Below are positions 10,549 to 21,884 of a stretch of DNA of 64,000 nucleotides, piece after piece. The notes beneath the pieces are model-generated. The model searched no databases, was not told the DNA's origin, and saw nothing but the letters and a program-made list of their open reading frames with translations. The DNA is from Choristoneura fumiferana (lineage: Eukaryota > Arthropoda > Insecta > Lepidoptera > Tortricidae): assembly GCF_025370935.1 (NCBI RefSeq), contig NC_133497.1, positions 5,301,627-5,365,626 of the forward strand, given 5' to 3'. The position numbers and the translations under genes are program-made. Each line of letters starts with the position of its first letter. Within the stretch, counting starts at the first letter, position 1.

Positions 10549-10780
10549 ACTTCTTTTTAGCACAATATCAAACGCAAAATGAAGTGATGAATTCGGATTG
10601 CCTCGTTTTATTAAAAATAATCCTTGAATGCGCGTACTTGGTGTTCTATTAAGACATAACAAAAATAATAAATGATGCGTCTTAATAGAACACAAAGTAA
10701 TCAAGGATTTTTTTTTAATATAACGAGGCAATCCGAATTCATCACTTCATTTTGCATTTGATATTGTGCTATTAAGAAGT
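10549..10780. mobile_element. Hairpin MITE, arms about 110 bp
   Basis: The left arm starts ACTTCTTTTTAGCACAATAT, and the right arm is its near-perfect reverse complement ending AAGAAGT. The loop near 10665-10677 is only about a dozen bases. There is no coding capacity. The open frame on the minus strand across it is an artefact of the palindrome. Confidence 0.85.
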
Positions 10781-12026
10781 AAAAAAATGTAGCGAAATAA
10801 ATAAAGTGACTTATCAATGCAATGTTTTTTTAAACCTTGGCAATATTATTAAATATATAAAAATAAATTTGTTTAAAAGAAAAAGTGGAAGTAGACATTA
10901 TAATATACAACGTAAGGAATTGTGGCGACACCCCTGCCACATATTGTGTGATCAGCATTTTAGCTAACCACGCGGGGCCCGCGGCCAACGGACGCCAGTC
11001 GGTACACAACCACCTTACTTGCCACGCGCCTACCAACCAACGCGCCTCGACTCCCGCCTGGTTAGCCCATCTTCTGAACGTTTCTATAACATACGTGTGT
11101 AATATTAAATAATATTAACTACCTACAATGTTGATCTCTTCCATACCAGAGCGCAAGCCGAACTATAGACATTGCCAGTAAAAGGTAGATAAAGAATTAT
11201 AAAAAACATAGTAAACAAAATTAAATCCCACCAAATAATTCAACGGAAACGAGAAGTGCTAATTACGTAAAATTTTAACTCGATTTGACAAAATTCACGA
11301 TTTTTGAGTTAGGACTGCTTATAACTAAGCATGCGATGTGTCCGAACGGAATCCCCGTAAAAGAAAGAAGTCATCGACAATACCAGAAAAGAAATAATAA
11401 TATTAAAAAATTGTTAAAGAAATTGTCAATAGAAAATAAGGGCCACTTGATTCATCGGCGAATTATTATAAAAAGAAGTTATTGAGTTTGAACGGTGTAT
11501 GGTGTTAAGAAACTATCATTTAAAAAATATCTTTTTCACTTCTCATGCTCGTAAAGTTCGTGTTTATGCTGTATACATATAAGCGACAAAATGACTTTTT
11601 AAAATCTTCGTCTAAGACCAACTTAAGACAGGTAATCAGGTGTCAACAGCCACAAACAAATGTGTGTACATATTTTTAAAATAATTTTTAATTTCTATAA
11701 ATTAAAAATCAATCAAACCAATCATAATAAATCATTAAAATTAAAAAAATATAATTATTATAATAATGCATAAAAAATAAAAGGTACATTAAAAGTGAAC
11801 TATTGTTTCCACTGTTGCTATTTCATTTCCTCGCAATCTAAGTGAAAAGCAGTGTAAAACTCGAGCATTAAGCACATTTTCGCCTCGACGTGTCTATCCA
11901 CCCTCGCCGTAACAGTTCGGTCGGCTATATGAACGTCTTGGGTAAAATGGCTCGTTTTATGCTCTTGTTGTACAATCTACTATTTGTAACTCCCATTTTC
12001 AACCTATTATAAATCAAGTTTTGATA
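10781..12026. other. AT-rich non-coding stretch
   Basis: I see no gene, RNA or intact repeat. A GC-richer patch at 10920-11090 breaks the AT-rich background but has no coding pattern I trust. A piece near 11325-11365 shares the word GTGTCCGAACGGAA with 4488-4502, so it is probably another repeat remnant. Confidence 0.4.
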
Positions 12027-12765
12027 CCTAACCTAACATAACCTACCCTTTTTTTTTTTTTTTATAAAACCTAACCTAAAAATAACCTACCCCCTTTTTT
12101 TTATAAACCTAACAAAGGAAAACCTACCCTGTTTTTTACTAAACCAAACCTAACAAAAGCAACCTTTTTTTTTTTTTTTTAATTAAACCTAAACTAACAT
12201 AACCTACCCTTTTTTTTTTTTTTTTTATTAAACCAACCTAACAAAACCTAACCTTTTTATTTATTATTAATCCTAAGCTGACAAAACGTACACTTTTTTT
12301 ATATAAATATTTTTTTTTTATTTTATTTTTTGACTAAACCTAACTACATAACCTACCTTTTTTTTATTAAACGAAACCTAACAAAACCTAACCTTTTTAT
12401 TTATTATGAATCCTACGCTGACCTCACATACCTTCTTTTTAATAAATCAAACCTAACATCAAAACCAACCCTTTTTTTTTTTTTAATAAAACCTTAAGTA
12501 ACAAAACCAACCCTTTTTTTTTTTTTGAAACCTAACCTAACATTACCAACCTTTTTTTTTTTTTTTTTTAATTTATTAACCTTACCTGAAAATAGGAAAC
12601 CTTTTTGTTTATTATTTATGGAACCTATACTAACAAAACCTCTTTTTTTTTTTTTTTTATTAACTTTACCTAACATAACCTACCCTTTTTTTTTTTTTTT
12701 TTTTTTAGTGTTAGGTTAGGTTAGGTTAGGTAAGGTTAGGTTTTTTTTTTTTTTTTTTTTTTTTT
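12027..12765. repeat. Degenerate array of CCTAA words alternating with T tracts
   Basis: About a dozen irregular units of 50-65 bp, each made of degenerate CCTAACCTAACATAACCTACC-like sequence followed by 8-27 T. Near the right end (12710-12740) is a short GTTAGG tract in the opposite orientation. CCTAA is the complement of the TTAGG telomere repeat. A T tract joined to CCTAACC is also the complement of the poly(A)-to-TTAGG junction seen at 864-890. The array is therefore either an interstitial telomere-derived minisatellite or a pile of decayed retrotransposon tails. Confidence 0.8.
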
Positions 12766-13107
12766 TCTATACTTCTGCCCTCGACATGCCTCGAGGCCCT
12801 TATCAGCTAATTGTCATACATACCAGTTCTTGCAATAATTCCTTTCATTCTACATACTATTTCTTTCTTTCATTCTTCACCTCTATTTTACGGTGGGACT
12901 CCCGCCTATTACTACACTATCTCTTTTTTCAACATGCTTTTTAGGGGTAATAATAACAGCAAGACAATATTTATTATTTTCTTATCGACTAAATATCAGG
13001 ATTTCTCGTTTCTTACATCTAGGTTTACATTTACGCTTATATTTTAGGGACTTTCTTATTTAATTTCTACAATACATCTTTATTGTTAATCTTTCTTTCA
13101 ACTATTT

Positions 13108-13207
13108 NNNNNNNNNNNNNNNNNNNNNNNNNNNNNNNNNNNNNNNNNNNNNNNNNNNNNNNNNNNNNNNNNNNNNNNNNNNNNNNNNNNNNNNNNNNNN
13201 NNNNNNN
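13108..13207. other. Assembly gap, 100 N
   Basis: Exactly 100 N, the usual placeholder for a gap of unknown size. The sequence on its right is the end of the inverted overlap discussed under 13208-17403. Confidence 1.
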
Positions 13208-14141
13208 CGCATCTGCGTGTATCTTTAATCTATGTTACACAGTTTGAAGCAAAAAGTCCTAAGTTAGTTTAGAGTTAGTGAAGTTTGAATCTAGTGCGTG
13301 TTATGATAAAGTCCATTTTTATACAAGTTTCAGTTAGGATTTATAACTTTTTGGGGCGTAGTTGTTTATCACTCGAATCAGTGTTGGGTTTCATAAAAGC
13401 GTTAAAGTCGATTCAGTAGATTTGTTAACAGTTGAAAAGACGAAGGTTTGAAGTGTCAATCGGTCTAGGGGTTTCGGCCCTTGTATCTTTGGGCCCAGGT
13501 TCAGTTCGACAAATTAAATTTTGTGCCCACATACGCAGTGTTGCCTACTCCTAGAAGTTCGAGTCGCTAGACTCAAAATCAAAAGTCGCTAGAAAGTCGC
13601 TAAAATTAATTCCACCGGCGGAGCTACTACAAAATTCGAGTTTCGTATCGTGCCGTCCCTATCACTCTTGTATTAAATAACGGGACGGCAAGATACGAAG
13701 TTCGAATTCTGCACTTCGTAGTATAGGGCCAGAGCGGCTACTACGAAACTCGAAAATCGAAGTTCGTATCTCACCGTCCCTTTCACTCGCGTATTAAATG
13801 ACATAAGCGTCAGCGGGACGGCAACGGCAAGGTACGAAGTTCGATTTTTTTTTTTTTTTTTGCTTTAATTTGTAAGTACTCCAAAAGTCGCCAGATAAGT
13901 CGATAAACCATTTTTGTCGCTAAAACTTTTTTTTGGTCGCTAAGACTTAAGCAAAAGTCGCCAGTTCTATCTAGCAAGTAAGTCGCTAAATTGGCAACAC
14001 TGCACATACGTCACATTGCTGGGCACAGGCCTCCTCTGAGAATGAGAGGACTTGAGCAGTAGTTCCCACGCGGGCCCAGTGCGGATTGGAAACTTACACA
14101 CAATTTAATTGATTCGCGGGTTTGTCCAAGTTTCCTCATGA

Positions 14142-14411
14142 TAAATAAATAAATAAATAAATATAAATATCACGGACAATTCACACCAATTGACCTAGTC
14201 CCAAAGTAAGCTTAGCAAAGCTTGTGTATGGGTACTAAGCAACGGATAAATATAATTATATAGATATAGATACATACTTAATACATATTAAACACCCAAG
14301 ACCGAGAACAAACATTCGTATTTTTCATACAAATATCTGCCCCGACACGGGAATCGAACCCGGGCTCAAGCTTCATATTCAGGTTCTCTAACCACTAGGC
14401 CATCTGGTCCG
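14142..14411 (-). mobile_element. tRNA-derived SINE, family 1
   Basis: Read on the minus strand, the head carries an A box (TAGTGGTTAGAG) and a B box (GGTTCGATTCC), and the body ends in an (ATTT)n tail at 14142-14162. This is the copy shared with 38814-39092. Other copies of the family lie at 15535, 48735, 50218 and 54197. Confidence 0.88.
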
Positions 14412-15049
14412 ATGATGTTTTCCTTTACCGCAAAGCTCGTGATAAACATGTGGTAAATTTCAAATCTAGATTCGCACATAGTAAATTCCAAAAAAAAATT
14501 GCGCCTAGCCTATTAAAGTATAAATCAGTTTTACTTAAATATTCTGTGATTAGAATATTTAGAATACATTGAAGAAAAAATTGGTCAAGTGCGAGACGTA
14601 CTCGGCAACAAGGGTTCTGTATTTTTTTTTAGGTACATGTCAAAATTAGTACGTTTTAAACGGCCCTATCTGTAAATATTTAGTGATAGAAAAAAATTAC
14701 ATAAGTAATCTAAAAGAATAAAATCTGATTATCAATGTAAGTACGTAAAATACATATACATGTAAACATTATGTATGAATGTAAATTCTTTACTGTACCT
14801 ACTATAATGGAGAAAGAAAAACAATATGGAATATGCATGTAACTCAATTTTTCTCGTAAATAATTTAATGTTATACGAAACTGGAAATTAAAACGAATGA
14901 CGTAAAAATCACAAATATAAATACGTAGAAAAATAAGAAAAATACGAGCGGATGAAGTTTGCATTCCGTTTCTTTCTAGAAAAATGAAATTTAGCACAGA
15001 CATTCTTTGATCGTCGTGGAATATATGACATCTATACCCCGTTAATTCG

Positions 15050-15352
15050 TAACGAAGTGATCCGACAGAGAACCAAAGTTATCGACATAGCCCACCGCAT
15101 TAGCACGCTGAAGTGGCAATGGGCCGGCCATATAACCCGAAGAACCGATAACCGTTGGGGTAGACGAGTTCTTGAGTGGAGACCACGGATCGGCAAACGT
15201 AGCGTAGGCCGTCCTCAGACTCGGTGGAGCGATGATCTTCGCAGGGCGGCTGGCAAGAGCTGGATGAGAGTAGCCGAAGATCGTGCTCAGTGGCGTGCCA
15301 TGGGAGAGGCCTACGTCCAGCAGTGGACGAACAGGCTGATGATGATGATGAT
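15050..15352 (+). pseudogene. 3' end of RTE-type reverse transcriptase ORF
   Basis: A frame from about 15057 encodes the C-terminal motif series of the RTE-like endonuclease-reverse transcriptases common in moths: KWQWAGHITR, RPRIGKRSVGRPQTRW, DDLRRAAGKSWMRVA and EAYVQQWT. A (GATGAT)n tail at 15335-15355 ends the element. It is a 5'-truncated copy of about 300 bp; the reverse transcriptase proper is absent. The inverted duplicate carries the same insertion at 37862-38165. Confidence 0.85.
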
Positions 15353-15534
15353 GATACCCCGTTATGAGTGCCGTTGTTAGTTGACAGATGCGCAAACGGG
15401 ATACGTTCTCCACTAGCCACTCAGAGCTCTTTTTACGTGCGTTGACTTATAGAGACCTTAAATAACTAAATGAGCCAATCGCCAGCAAGGTAACGTCAAA
15501 CGGACCTCTCGATATAACGCCATCTAGCACAAAT

Positions 15535-15825
15535 TAATAAATAAATAATAAATAAATATCACGGGACAATTCACACCAATTGACCTAGTCCCAAAGTAAG
15601 CTTAGCAAAGCTTGTGTTATGGGTACTAAGCAACGGATAAATATAATTATATAGATATAGATACATACTTAAATACATATTAAACACCCAAGACCCGAGA
15701 ACAAACATTCGTATTTTTCATACAAATATCTGCCCCGACACGGGAATCGAACCCGGGACCTCAAGCTTCGTAGTCAGGTTCTCTAACCACTGGGCCATCT
15801 GGTCGTCTTCGTCTGGTCGTCGTGG
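15535..15825 (-). mobile_element. Family 1 SINE, present only in copy A
   Basis: It has the same structure as 14142-14411. ACAAAT flanks it at 15529-15534 and 15826-15831, and the other copy has a single ATTTGT and no SINE at 37691-37696. The empty site shows this is an insertion and not a deletion in the other copy. Confidence 0.92.
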
Positions 15826-16289
15826 ACAAATGTTGAACAACTGGACATTGTATTAATTTACTTTATTGTTTCCAGCCTTGAGATATGGCAACATCAGGCC
15901 GGTGACACACACACGTGTACCTGCGCTGTGATGAGCGTGTGTGCGCTCGTGCGACGCCGTAGCGGCTGCGTGCGATGCTGTTAGGTGAGTGTCTTAAATT
16001 CCCTCTCTCTCTCTCTCTCTTCTGCGGCACTACAAACATTTGTATGCAGGTCTCGGCCTCTACATTGTCTCTTAAGGGCGGTAAATAAGGAATTACGAAC
16101 GAGAGTCTAACAATGTTTTACATCACATTTGCGAGTAAAATTGTATATTTGTAAAAGAAAAAGTAATATTTTTTTAAAAATTACCGAATACGAATATTCG
16201 GTAAACCTGCCGAATATGCCGAATACCGAATATAAAACGAATATTCGGCCCATCCCTAGTTTTAGCCTAAGCAAAACTCTCACAAAAGT

Positions 16290-16945
16290 AATAGCACAGG
16301 TTAATACGACGGTTTGGCGGCAAAACATGTACATCAATGAAACTTTTATAACTTTTATCTTGGCACTAGAAATGAGGATCTGCCGAGTCCTACCAAAATT
16401 TAGGCGTCCTGCCCCCTCCCAGGGGGTATGGGCAGGGGCCAACGTTTAAAAAAATAAAATTTTTGCAAACTAGGCGAGTGAGGTTTTTTTGCGCTGAATC
16501 GATTAAGACCATAGTTATACTTACAGGACTAATATTTTGCCAGATATGAACGGTTTTTAGGGTCCCGTAGCCAAAATGGCAAAAACGGAACCCTTGTAGT
16601 TTTGCCATGTCGAACTGTCTGTCCGTCAGCGGCTTTGCTCAGGGACTATCAATGCTAGAAATCGGTAATTTTGCACGAATATGTAAAGTATGCCGACAAA
16701 ATGGTACAATAAAAAATTAAAAAATACATAAATTTTAGCGCAAAAAATACATAGAAAATGACACCTCACTCGCCTAGTTTGTAAAATTTGTATTTTTTAA
16801 GCGTTGCCCACTACCCATACCCCTGGGAAGGGGTAGGACGTCTAAATTTGGGTAGGACTCAGCAGATCCTTATTTCTAGTGCCAAGATAAAGTTATAAAC
16901 AAAGGTCATTGATGTACATATTTTGCCGCCAAAATATCCCATTTT
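16290..16945. mobile_element. Element with inverted arms of about 180 bp
   Basis: The left arm (16290-16480) and right arm (16765-16945) are imperfect reverse complements. They share the words ACTAGGCGAGTGAGGT, GTATGGGCAGGGG/CCACTACCCATACCCC and ATCTTGGCACTAGAAAT. In the other duplicate (36985-37480) only one arm is present. A relic of a repeat around the word AGGGTCCCGTAGCCAAAATG lies between the arms (16555-16680). Confidence 0.7.
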
Positions 16946-17458
16946 TCCTGTGCTATAATGATGTGTAAAACAACAAGTATCTATACGACAATAATGAGTG
17001 TTTTTTGATAATGATTACTTGATAACATGACGTTGCCTTTTGGACTAAGTAGTCGTAGTAATTTTGTTTATATAAGTCTCAAAGTCCAGCGTTTGAGGCC
17101 AGTTTATCTGAAATCAACTAAATTTTAGGGTAATACGGAGCATTCGATAGTTAATTTGGGACCATTTCGTGGTAACTTGTTTGTTTTATTTTTTTTTTAT
17201 AAAAGCTTTTTTACTGACTGTACTTTTTTACTGATTGTACCGTACCAAATTTCAAGTCGATGTCATTAACCGTTGAGGAGTTCCGTTCTGCGGAGACGAT
17301 ACCAGGATGTCACTAGTACCTACCAGATTATTGTATTGTCCCTAGATTTACATAATTATGGCAAATTTCAAGTCAATCGGACCACTGGAAGTGGGTCAAA
17401 TTTAGCTTCCAAGATTTGACCCAAACAAATAAGCGAAGTGCCAGAACCGATATGGCGG

Positions 17459-17558
17459 CGTTTCATGATATGCCTAGAAATTTCATGATCTGCCTAAACT
17501 GGCCAAATCATGAAATGGCGGCGTTTCATGATATGCCCAGGAATTTCATGATCTGCCT
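17459..17558. repeat. Short direct repeat with GTTTCATGATATGCC
   Basis: The block GGCGGCGTTTCATGATATGC, then TTTCATGATCTGCCTAAAC, occurs twice about 66 bp apart. It lies just outside the end of the inverted duplicate. It is probably a tandem duplication inside a MITE. Confidence 0.6.
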
Positions 17559-17601
17559 AAACGTCACTAGGTAAATCGTTAAACGGTGAGTTTTGAACGA
17601 T

Positions 17602-18156
17602 ATGGCGGATGTCCCTTTATCGTCCCCTATGTTTTTTAAGCAGCGGTTTGGTCGCACCTTAATATCTGATGGCGACAGTTTTCCGATTGTCCTAGGAACT
17701 CGGAAAATAAAGCACGAACACAAACCACAGTGGAACGCCACAATGAACGACAACTTTTGCATCCATAGCACGACGTCAATCAATGCGCCCGGGCATAGAA
17801 AGTTTAAACAGCCTGGACAAGTAATTATGTCATACAAGTATGACTCATCCTCCTTTCAACTGACGAGTAAATATCTGTACAAACATGCTACAAGTACTAC
17901 AGCAAATATGACAATTTACACAATTTCGCGACTCACCTTCGAAACGTCATCATCCATCTCAGCCGTAGGACGTCCAGCAGTTGCAGCAGTTGCGCTTCGG
18001 TTGGCAGCGGCCTGCATCCACCGTGAACCCGCGGCTTTAACCAGGTCATCCGTCCATCGCGTTGGTGGACGTCCTACGCTGCGCTTGCCAATCCGCGGTC
18101 TCCACTCGAGAACTTTCGAAACGTATACGTATCTAATTGCAAATCTAAAATTTTAA
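17602..18156 (+). pseudogene. Uncharacterised open frame, possibly degraded FLYWCH-type exon
   Basis: An ATG at 17602 opens about 184 codons. The first 60 look protein-like and faintly recall the start of a FLYWCH zinc-finger exon (RFGRTLISDGDSFPIV, then a basic stretch and a tryptophan), but the cysteines and histidines of that finger are not in place. The last third overlaps an RTE fragment on the other strand (17935-18125), so the frame cannot be a native full gene. I do not recognise it with confidence. Confidence 0.2.
17935..18125 (-). pseudogene. RTE-type reverse transcriptase fragment
   Basis: The minus strand encodes the same C-terminal motif region as 15050-15352 (WRPRIGKRSVGRPPTRW-like), here diverged and cut on both sides. 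No larger element surrounds it. Confidence 0.65.
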
Positions 18157-18167
18157 AAGGGTTCATC

Positions 18168-18422
18168 GTCTCACCCGCTGTAGGGCACAGGCCTCCTCTC
18201 AGAATGAGAGGGCTTGGGCCGTAGGTCCCTCACGGGTGCGGGTTGGGAAATTCACACCCACAATTGAATTGCTTCGCATTGAAAGGTTGCCTCAGGGTGT
18301 TTTCACGGCGTAAAGCTTCAAGTGTTATTTCGCACAAAAATGCTGAAAAACTCAGAAGCGTGGGCTTGAACCCACGACCCTTTGCTTGAGAGGCCATAGG
18401 GCACATCACTAGGCCACGGCTT
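18168..18422 (-). mobile_element. tRNA-derived SINE, family 2
   Basis: The minus strand starts with a tRNA-like head (AAGCCGTGGCCTAGTGATGT, then a B-box-like GGGTTCAAGCCC) and ends with the GTGCCCTACAGCGG tail. The fuller copy is at 40458-40770. Shorter tail fragments lie at 14020-14105, 27590-27800 (split by a MITE), 33843-33905, 35575-35632 and 45948-46007. Confidence 0.75.
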
Positions 18423-18629
18423 CTTTACAACGATGTAATTTTAAGGAATTCCCACGGAAATCTTTGTTACTTCTTCACGTTAGAATGGCTGCACGGATTT
18501 CAATGAAATTTATAATGTAGATAGATAGCTAGACACCTGGAATGGGCGTTTCTATTTAAAGTTGTACAGTCGGTGCCCTAACATAGGTAAGTAGCCACTT
18601 TTCTATACAGCTAGTATGAAAAAGTGGAT

Positions 18630-19030
18630 TCTATCCTACTTAAGTATATATAAATGCGAAAGTTTGTGTGTGTGTGTGTATGTTTGTTACTCCTTCACGC
18701 TAAAACGGCTGGATGGATTTGGATGAAATTTGGTACGTAGATAGCTGGACGTTTGGAATAACACATAGGCTACTTTTTATCCCGATATTCCCACGGGATA
18801 GGGATAAAGTCTCGAAATAACAACCGCTAGGCTTAGATTTATGAAATTTGGTATGTAGGTAGCTGGACGTCTGGAATAACACATAGGCTACTAATTGTTC
18901 CGATATTCCCACGGGATAGGGATAAAATCTTGAAGTTTCAACCGCTGGGCTTAAAATCATATTTTTTTTTACAGTTGTTCTTAACACAACCTTAATGAAG
19001 ATCACGATACAAATTTTGAGATTTCCCAGG
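18630..19030 (+). repeat. Interspersed repeat with internal duplication and GT microsatellite
   Basis: It starts with ATAAATGCGAAAGTTTGTG and a (GT)n run. Two tandem copies of a unit of about 120 bp follow, with words TGGACGT.TGGAATAACACA and TTCCCACGGGATAGGGATAA. A diverged relative lies at 59040-59230. The type is common in moth genomes; the class is unknown. Confidence 0.65.
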
Positions 19031-19606
19031 GGAATTTTGTAAAATCCCGGAATTTCAAATGTAACGTTTATCTCTCCGATTTCAACAAAATTTGGGAGGT
19101 AGACTCAGTCCATGCTTCCGAGCTGTAAAAACAGGGTCTCCAGAGCCCAGTTTCTCTAAGCATATTAGTATAATAATATTAGTGTTTTGTCTCATTCTTT
19201 TCATTCAACTTATGAGACAAAACACTAATATTATTAGATTAATATCCTTTAAGAAACAGGGCCCAGATGTGTACCCAAAATTGCTGAGCAGCCCATCTGG
19301 CAGCTCGCCCTCTCTACGGTAAGCTGTAAAAGCCGTCTGAGGCTAACAGCAACAGTCCGTTCGAAAAAAAAAAAAAAAAAAAGGTGTACCCAAAATATTG
19401 TATGGATGTGTCCATTTTCGAAAATTAAATCGTAACAAAACGAATCCGAAACTTTGTTATCGGAGAGATAAACTCAGGCTACAACTTCAAATAGAAATGC
19501 CCGAATAATAGATACGCTACTTGTCCCACGGGAATTTTGAAAAATTTCAGAATTTCAATTCATCTGCTTTATCTAATGATTTACGCGTGAAGCCACTGTA
19601 AATTCT

Positions 19607-19742
19607 AGTGATATATCGTCACTACTTTGAAAAAAGCTGGTATCTCAAAATCGATGATCTTTCCGAGTGAACCTAATGGCTTTAAGGGTCAAATTTGCTG
19701 ACGTATTGATTTGAGATACGCGATTTTTTTAAAGTAGTGACG
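19607..19742. mobile_element. MITE with GTCACTACTTT ends
   Basis: Its ends are CGTCACTACTTTGAAAAAA and the reverse complement TTTTTTTAAAGTAGTGACG. The arms share TATCTCAAAATCGAT-like sequence. A second member lies at 55124-55260, inside a CHMP7 intron. Confidence 0.78.
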
Positions 19743-19989
19743 TATAATGTCCCCTCGTGTCCCCAGGTTCCTCCTGTCGCCCCGAAGTCCTGAGAAAGTT
19801 CCAGAAAGCCTCCTCCAGCCTCCTCCTGCTTCTTGTAAGAGCTTGTCCATCCTTGATTTACCTACATCACATCACATTTATTTATTTAGGTATTTGTCAA
19901 CAAAAAATTACAGCATTACAGTGAAAACACCGATGCGCCGTAAAATTCAAATTATGCAAAACAAAAAGACATAAAAATCTCAAAAATTT

Positions 19990-20300
19990 CATACAATAAA
20001 AATGAATAAGGGCCAGAAGTCGGAGCGCAGGAACATCTGCTGGTGCTTGGCAGGCACGTGGAGTCTAAATGAGCTGAAATTGTTAGCCCTTTAAGACTCG
20101 AGCGGGAGGATGGGACAGCTCTAGCTGGGCTCCCTGTAACCGGGCCTTTACTGCCTCGCGGACGTGCTCAAACACCTCCGGTGTCGTCTTCTTGTCCAAC
20201 CGAGACAGGTAGATGTCCACCATCGGTACTGCAGCTTGAATACAGAACGACGCTGCAGGAACGGTCCCACGCTGATTGCGATTGTGCTTCACACATCTCA
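19990..20300. repeat. Unclassified repeat, second copy in CHMP7 intron
   Basis: Sequence around GGAACATCTGCTGGTGCTTG and AATGAGCTGAAATTGTTAG recurs at 55310-55550, where a MITE splits it. The minus-strand frame at 20083-20292 looks protein-like (LSRLDKKTTPEVFEHVREAV) and may be the tail of a retroelement ORF. I cannot name it. Confidence 0.5.
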
Positions 20301-20417
20301 GCCTATATTATGTCCTATTCAATGGAGGGCATTAAGTAGGCAGCAGGCTAGGCGCCCGCCTGTGGGATGGGAGGTGGTACGCGCAGGCAGCTGAAATTGA
20401 CCGAATGCACCACCATT

Positions 20418-20847
20418 CAATGAGGGCTATCGCGTATGAATTCGCCACTAGAGGCGCTAGTGTAGCGTGAGGTCTCCGAAATGTCAAATCTCATAGTTTT
20501 TGGGTGAGCTACGCGGGTTTATTTATAATTAGAATAATTTTGTGAATATTTTGCAATATCTGAAGTTAATTATGGCAAATATGCGTTCCGGGGCAATGAA
20601 TGTCTGTGTTTTGAGACAGTTTTGTCTTTCGGAAACCTTTGTCCTCCCTTTTTCCGAACAAAACGGGGACTATGGAACACTGTGGCATGCTCGATATTTT
20701 AATGGCACGGTGTATTAAATATGATTTTAATCTAAAATTTGTTTTCACGCCCGTAATAACAGACTTTGAAAGCCACTGAAAGCCATACTTAAAAACCTCA
20801 CGCAACAGTGCGCCATCTAGTGAGACAAATAACGATAGCCCTCATTG
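20418..20847. mobile_element. DNA element with CAATGAGGGCTATCG ends
   Basis: The left end is CAATGAGGGCTATCG and the right end is its perfect reverse complement. The inside shares GAGCTACGCGGGTTTATTTA and CGCGCCATCTAGTGAGACAA-like words with a second copy at 57768-58107. It has no transposase. Confidence 0.85.
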
Positions 20848-20899
20848 CCTAAAAAAATAAAAGACATTTATTGCCACATAAAAAAAAATACAGTACAAT

Positions 20900-21252
20900 A
20901 CGGTATTTGACTATTTTGTATATGTTTTATAAATTAAGACTACACAATGCCTGTTATCGAATAAAAACAATTTTTAAGCTACCTATACAAATAAAAAAGT
21001 TATAAAGGTTTGAAATTCAAGATTAGACAGAGAAAGACATACTGGCATGTGACGTCACACGCCAGTACCGCCATAGTTGCTGCATAGAGAAAAGCGTTTG
21101 AGAAAGAGACAGGTATATAGATTTAAAAAAAAAAACACTATAAATCCAATTTCCAACCAATTTAAGTTTTCTCTTTGCTAAACACTGTCTGTATATCTAT
21201 ATTTTCATAATAATATTAAGACATGGCAAATTCAGGAGTTGTCAAATACCGT
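20900..21252. mobile_element. DNA element with ACGGTATTTGAC ends and AT flanks
   Basis: The perfect 12-bp terminal repeats are ACGGTATTTGAC and GTCAAATACCGT. AT flanks both sides, as it does at 62816-63525, where the insertion site can be checked against an uninterrupted SINE. The inside carries the near-palindrome CTGGCATGTGACGTCACACG. A partial copy in the opposite orientation lies at 30376-31035. Confidence 0.88.
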
Positions 21253-21884
21253 ATACAATTAACATAACAGAAACACAACAAATAAAACGTAAATTTAGAA
21301 TTACACAATGTCCAAAAATGAAAAATAAAAAAACAGATGCAAAAAAAAACAAGCACGTTACAACTTTGTGGCTATAGGCTCAAACTCAGCATTTGCACGC
21401 CGCCGGTCGAGGAAACAGGCGGCGCTGATTTTCAGCCTGCGCCCGTTCCGCGGCACCTCACAGTGTGTGTAGGTTTCCTCACGATATTTTCCTTCACTGT
21501 AAAGCTAGCTAAAGCATAGTAAATAAAGGACCACGTGAAGCTATAAGAAACCCTGGTCGACGTCTATAGCTGGCCTGAGGACTTATTGTCTGACACACTT
21601 GAAATCACAAGCGTTTCCACCGCTTCTTTCCGTCGCACGGTATAAACCGAGGGTAGAAAGAGAAAGCGAATGCGTTCGCGAACGTCAACGCGTGACAATA
21701 CGGCCTCTGACCTCTCTCTAGTATACAACACGTGACCAACCAACGTCAGAATGTTCGTAAATAATTATTTTAACACTAGTTTCTTACTATTAGACGCTGA
21801 CGCAGGCCACACACAACATATTCAATCCTTTTGAACATTTATACTATAGATTCTTCAGATAATAAATAAAAAAACCCGGCCAAG

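Larger units (their letters stand above)
13208..17403 (+). repeat. Inverted duplicate, copy A (reverse complement of 36511-40024)
   Basis: From the first base after the gap, this 4.2 kb matches the reverse complement of 36511-40024, with few small differences apart from two large indels. Copy A has an extra SINE at 15535-15825 and an extra 400-bp block near 16025-16465. Both repeat boundaries coincide with contig ends (13208 and 36511). Two contigs overlapping end to end but placed in opposite orientation would give this. It holds SINEs, an RTE fragment and MITE remnants, and no host gene. Confidence 0.93.

Noticed and set aside
10417..10731. A 104-codon minus-strand gene
   Set aside because: It reads across a perfect hairpin MITE; codons have no protein pattern.
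15042..15420. Several overlapping frames on both strands
   Set aside because: Only the + frame with RTE motifs makes sense; the others are shadows, and the histidine and serine runs come from the (GAT)n tail.
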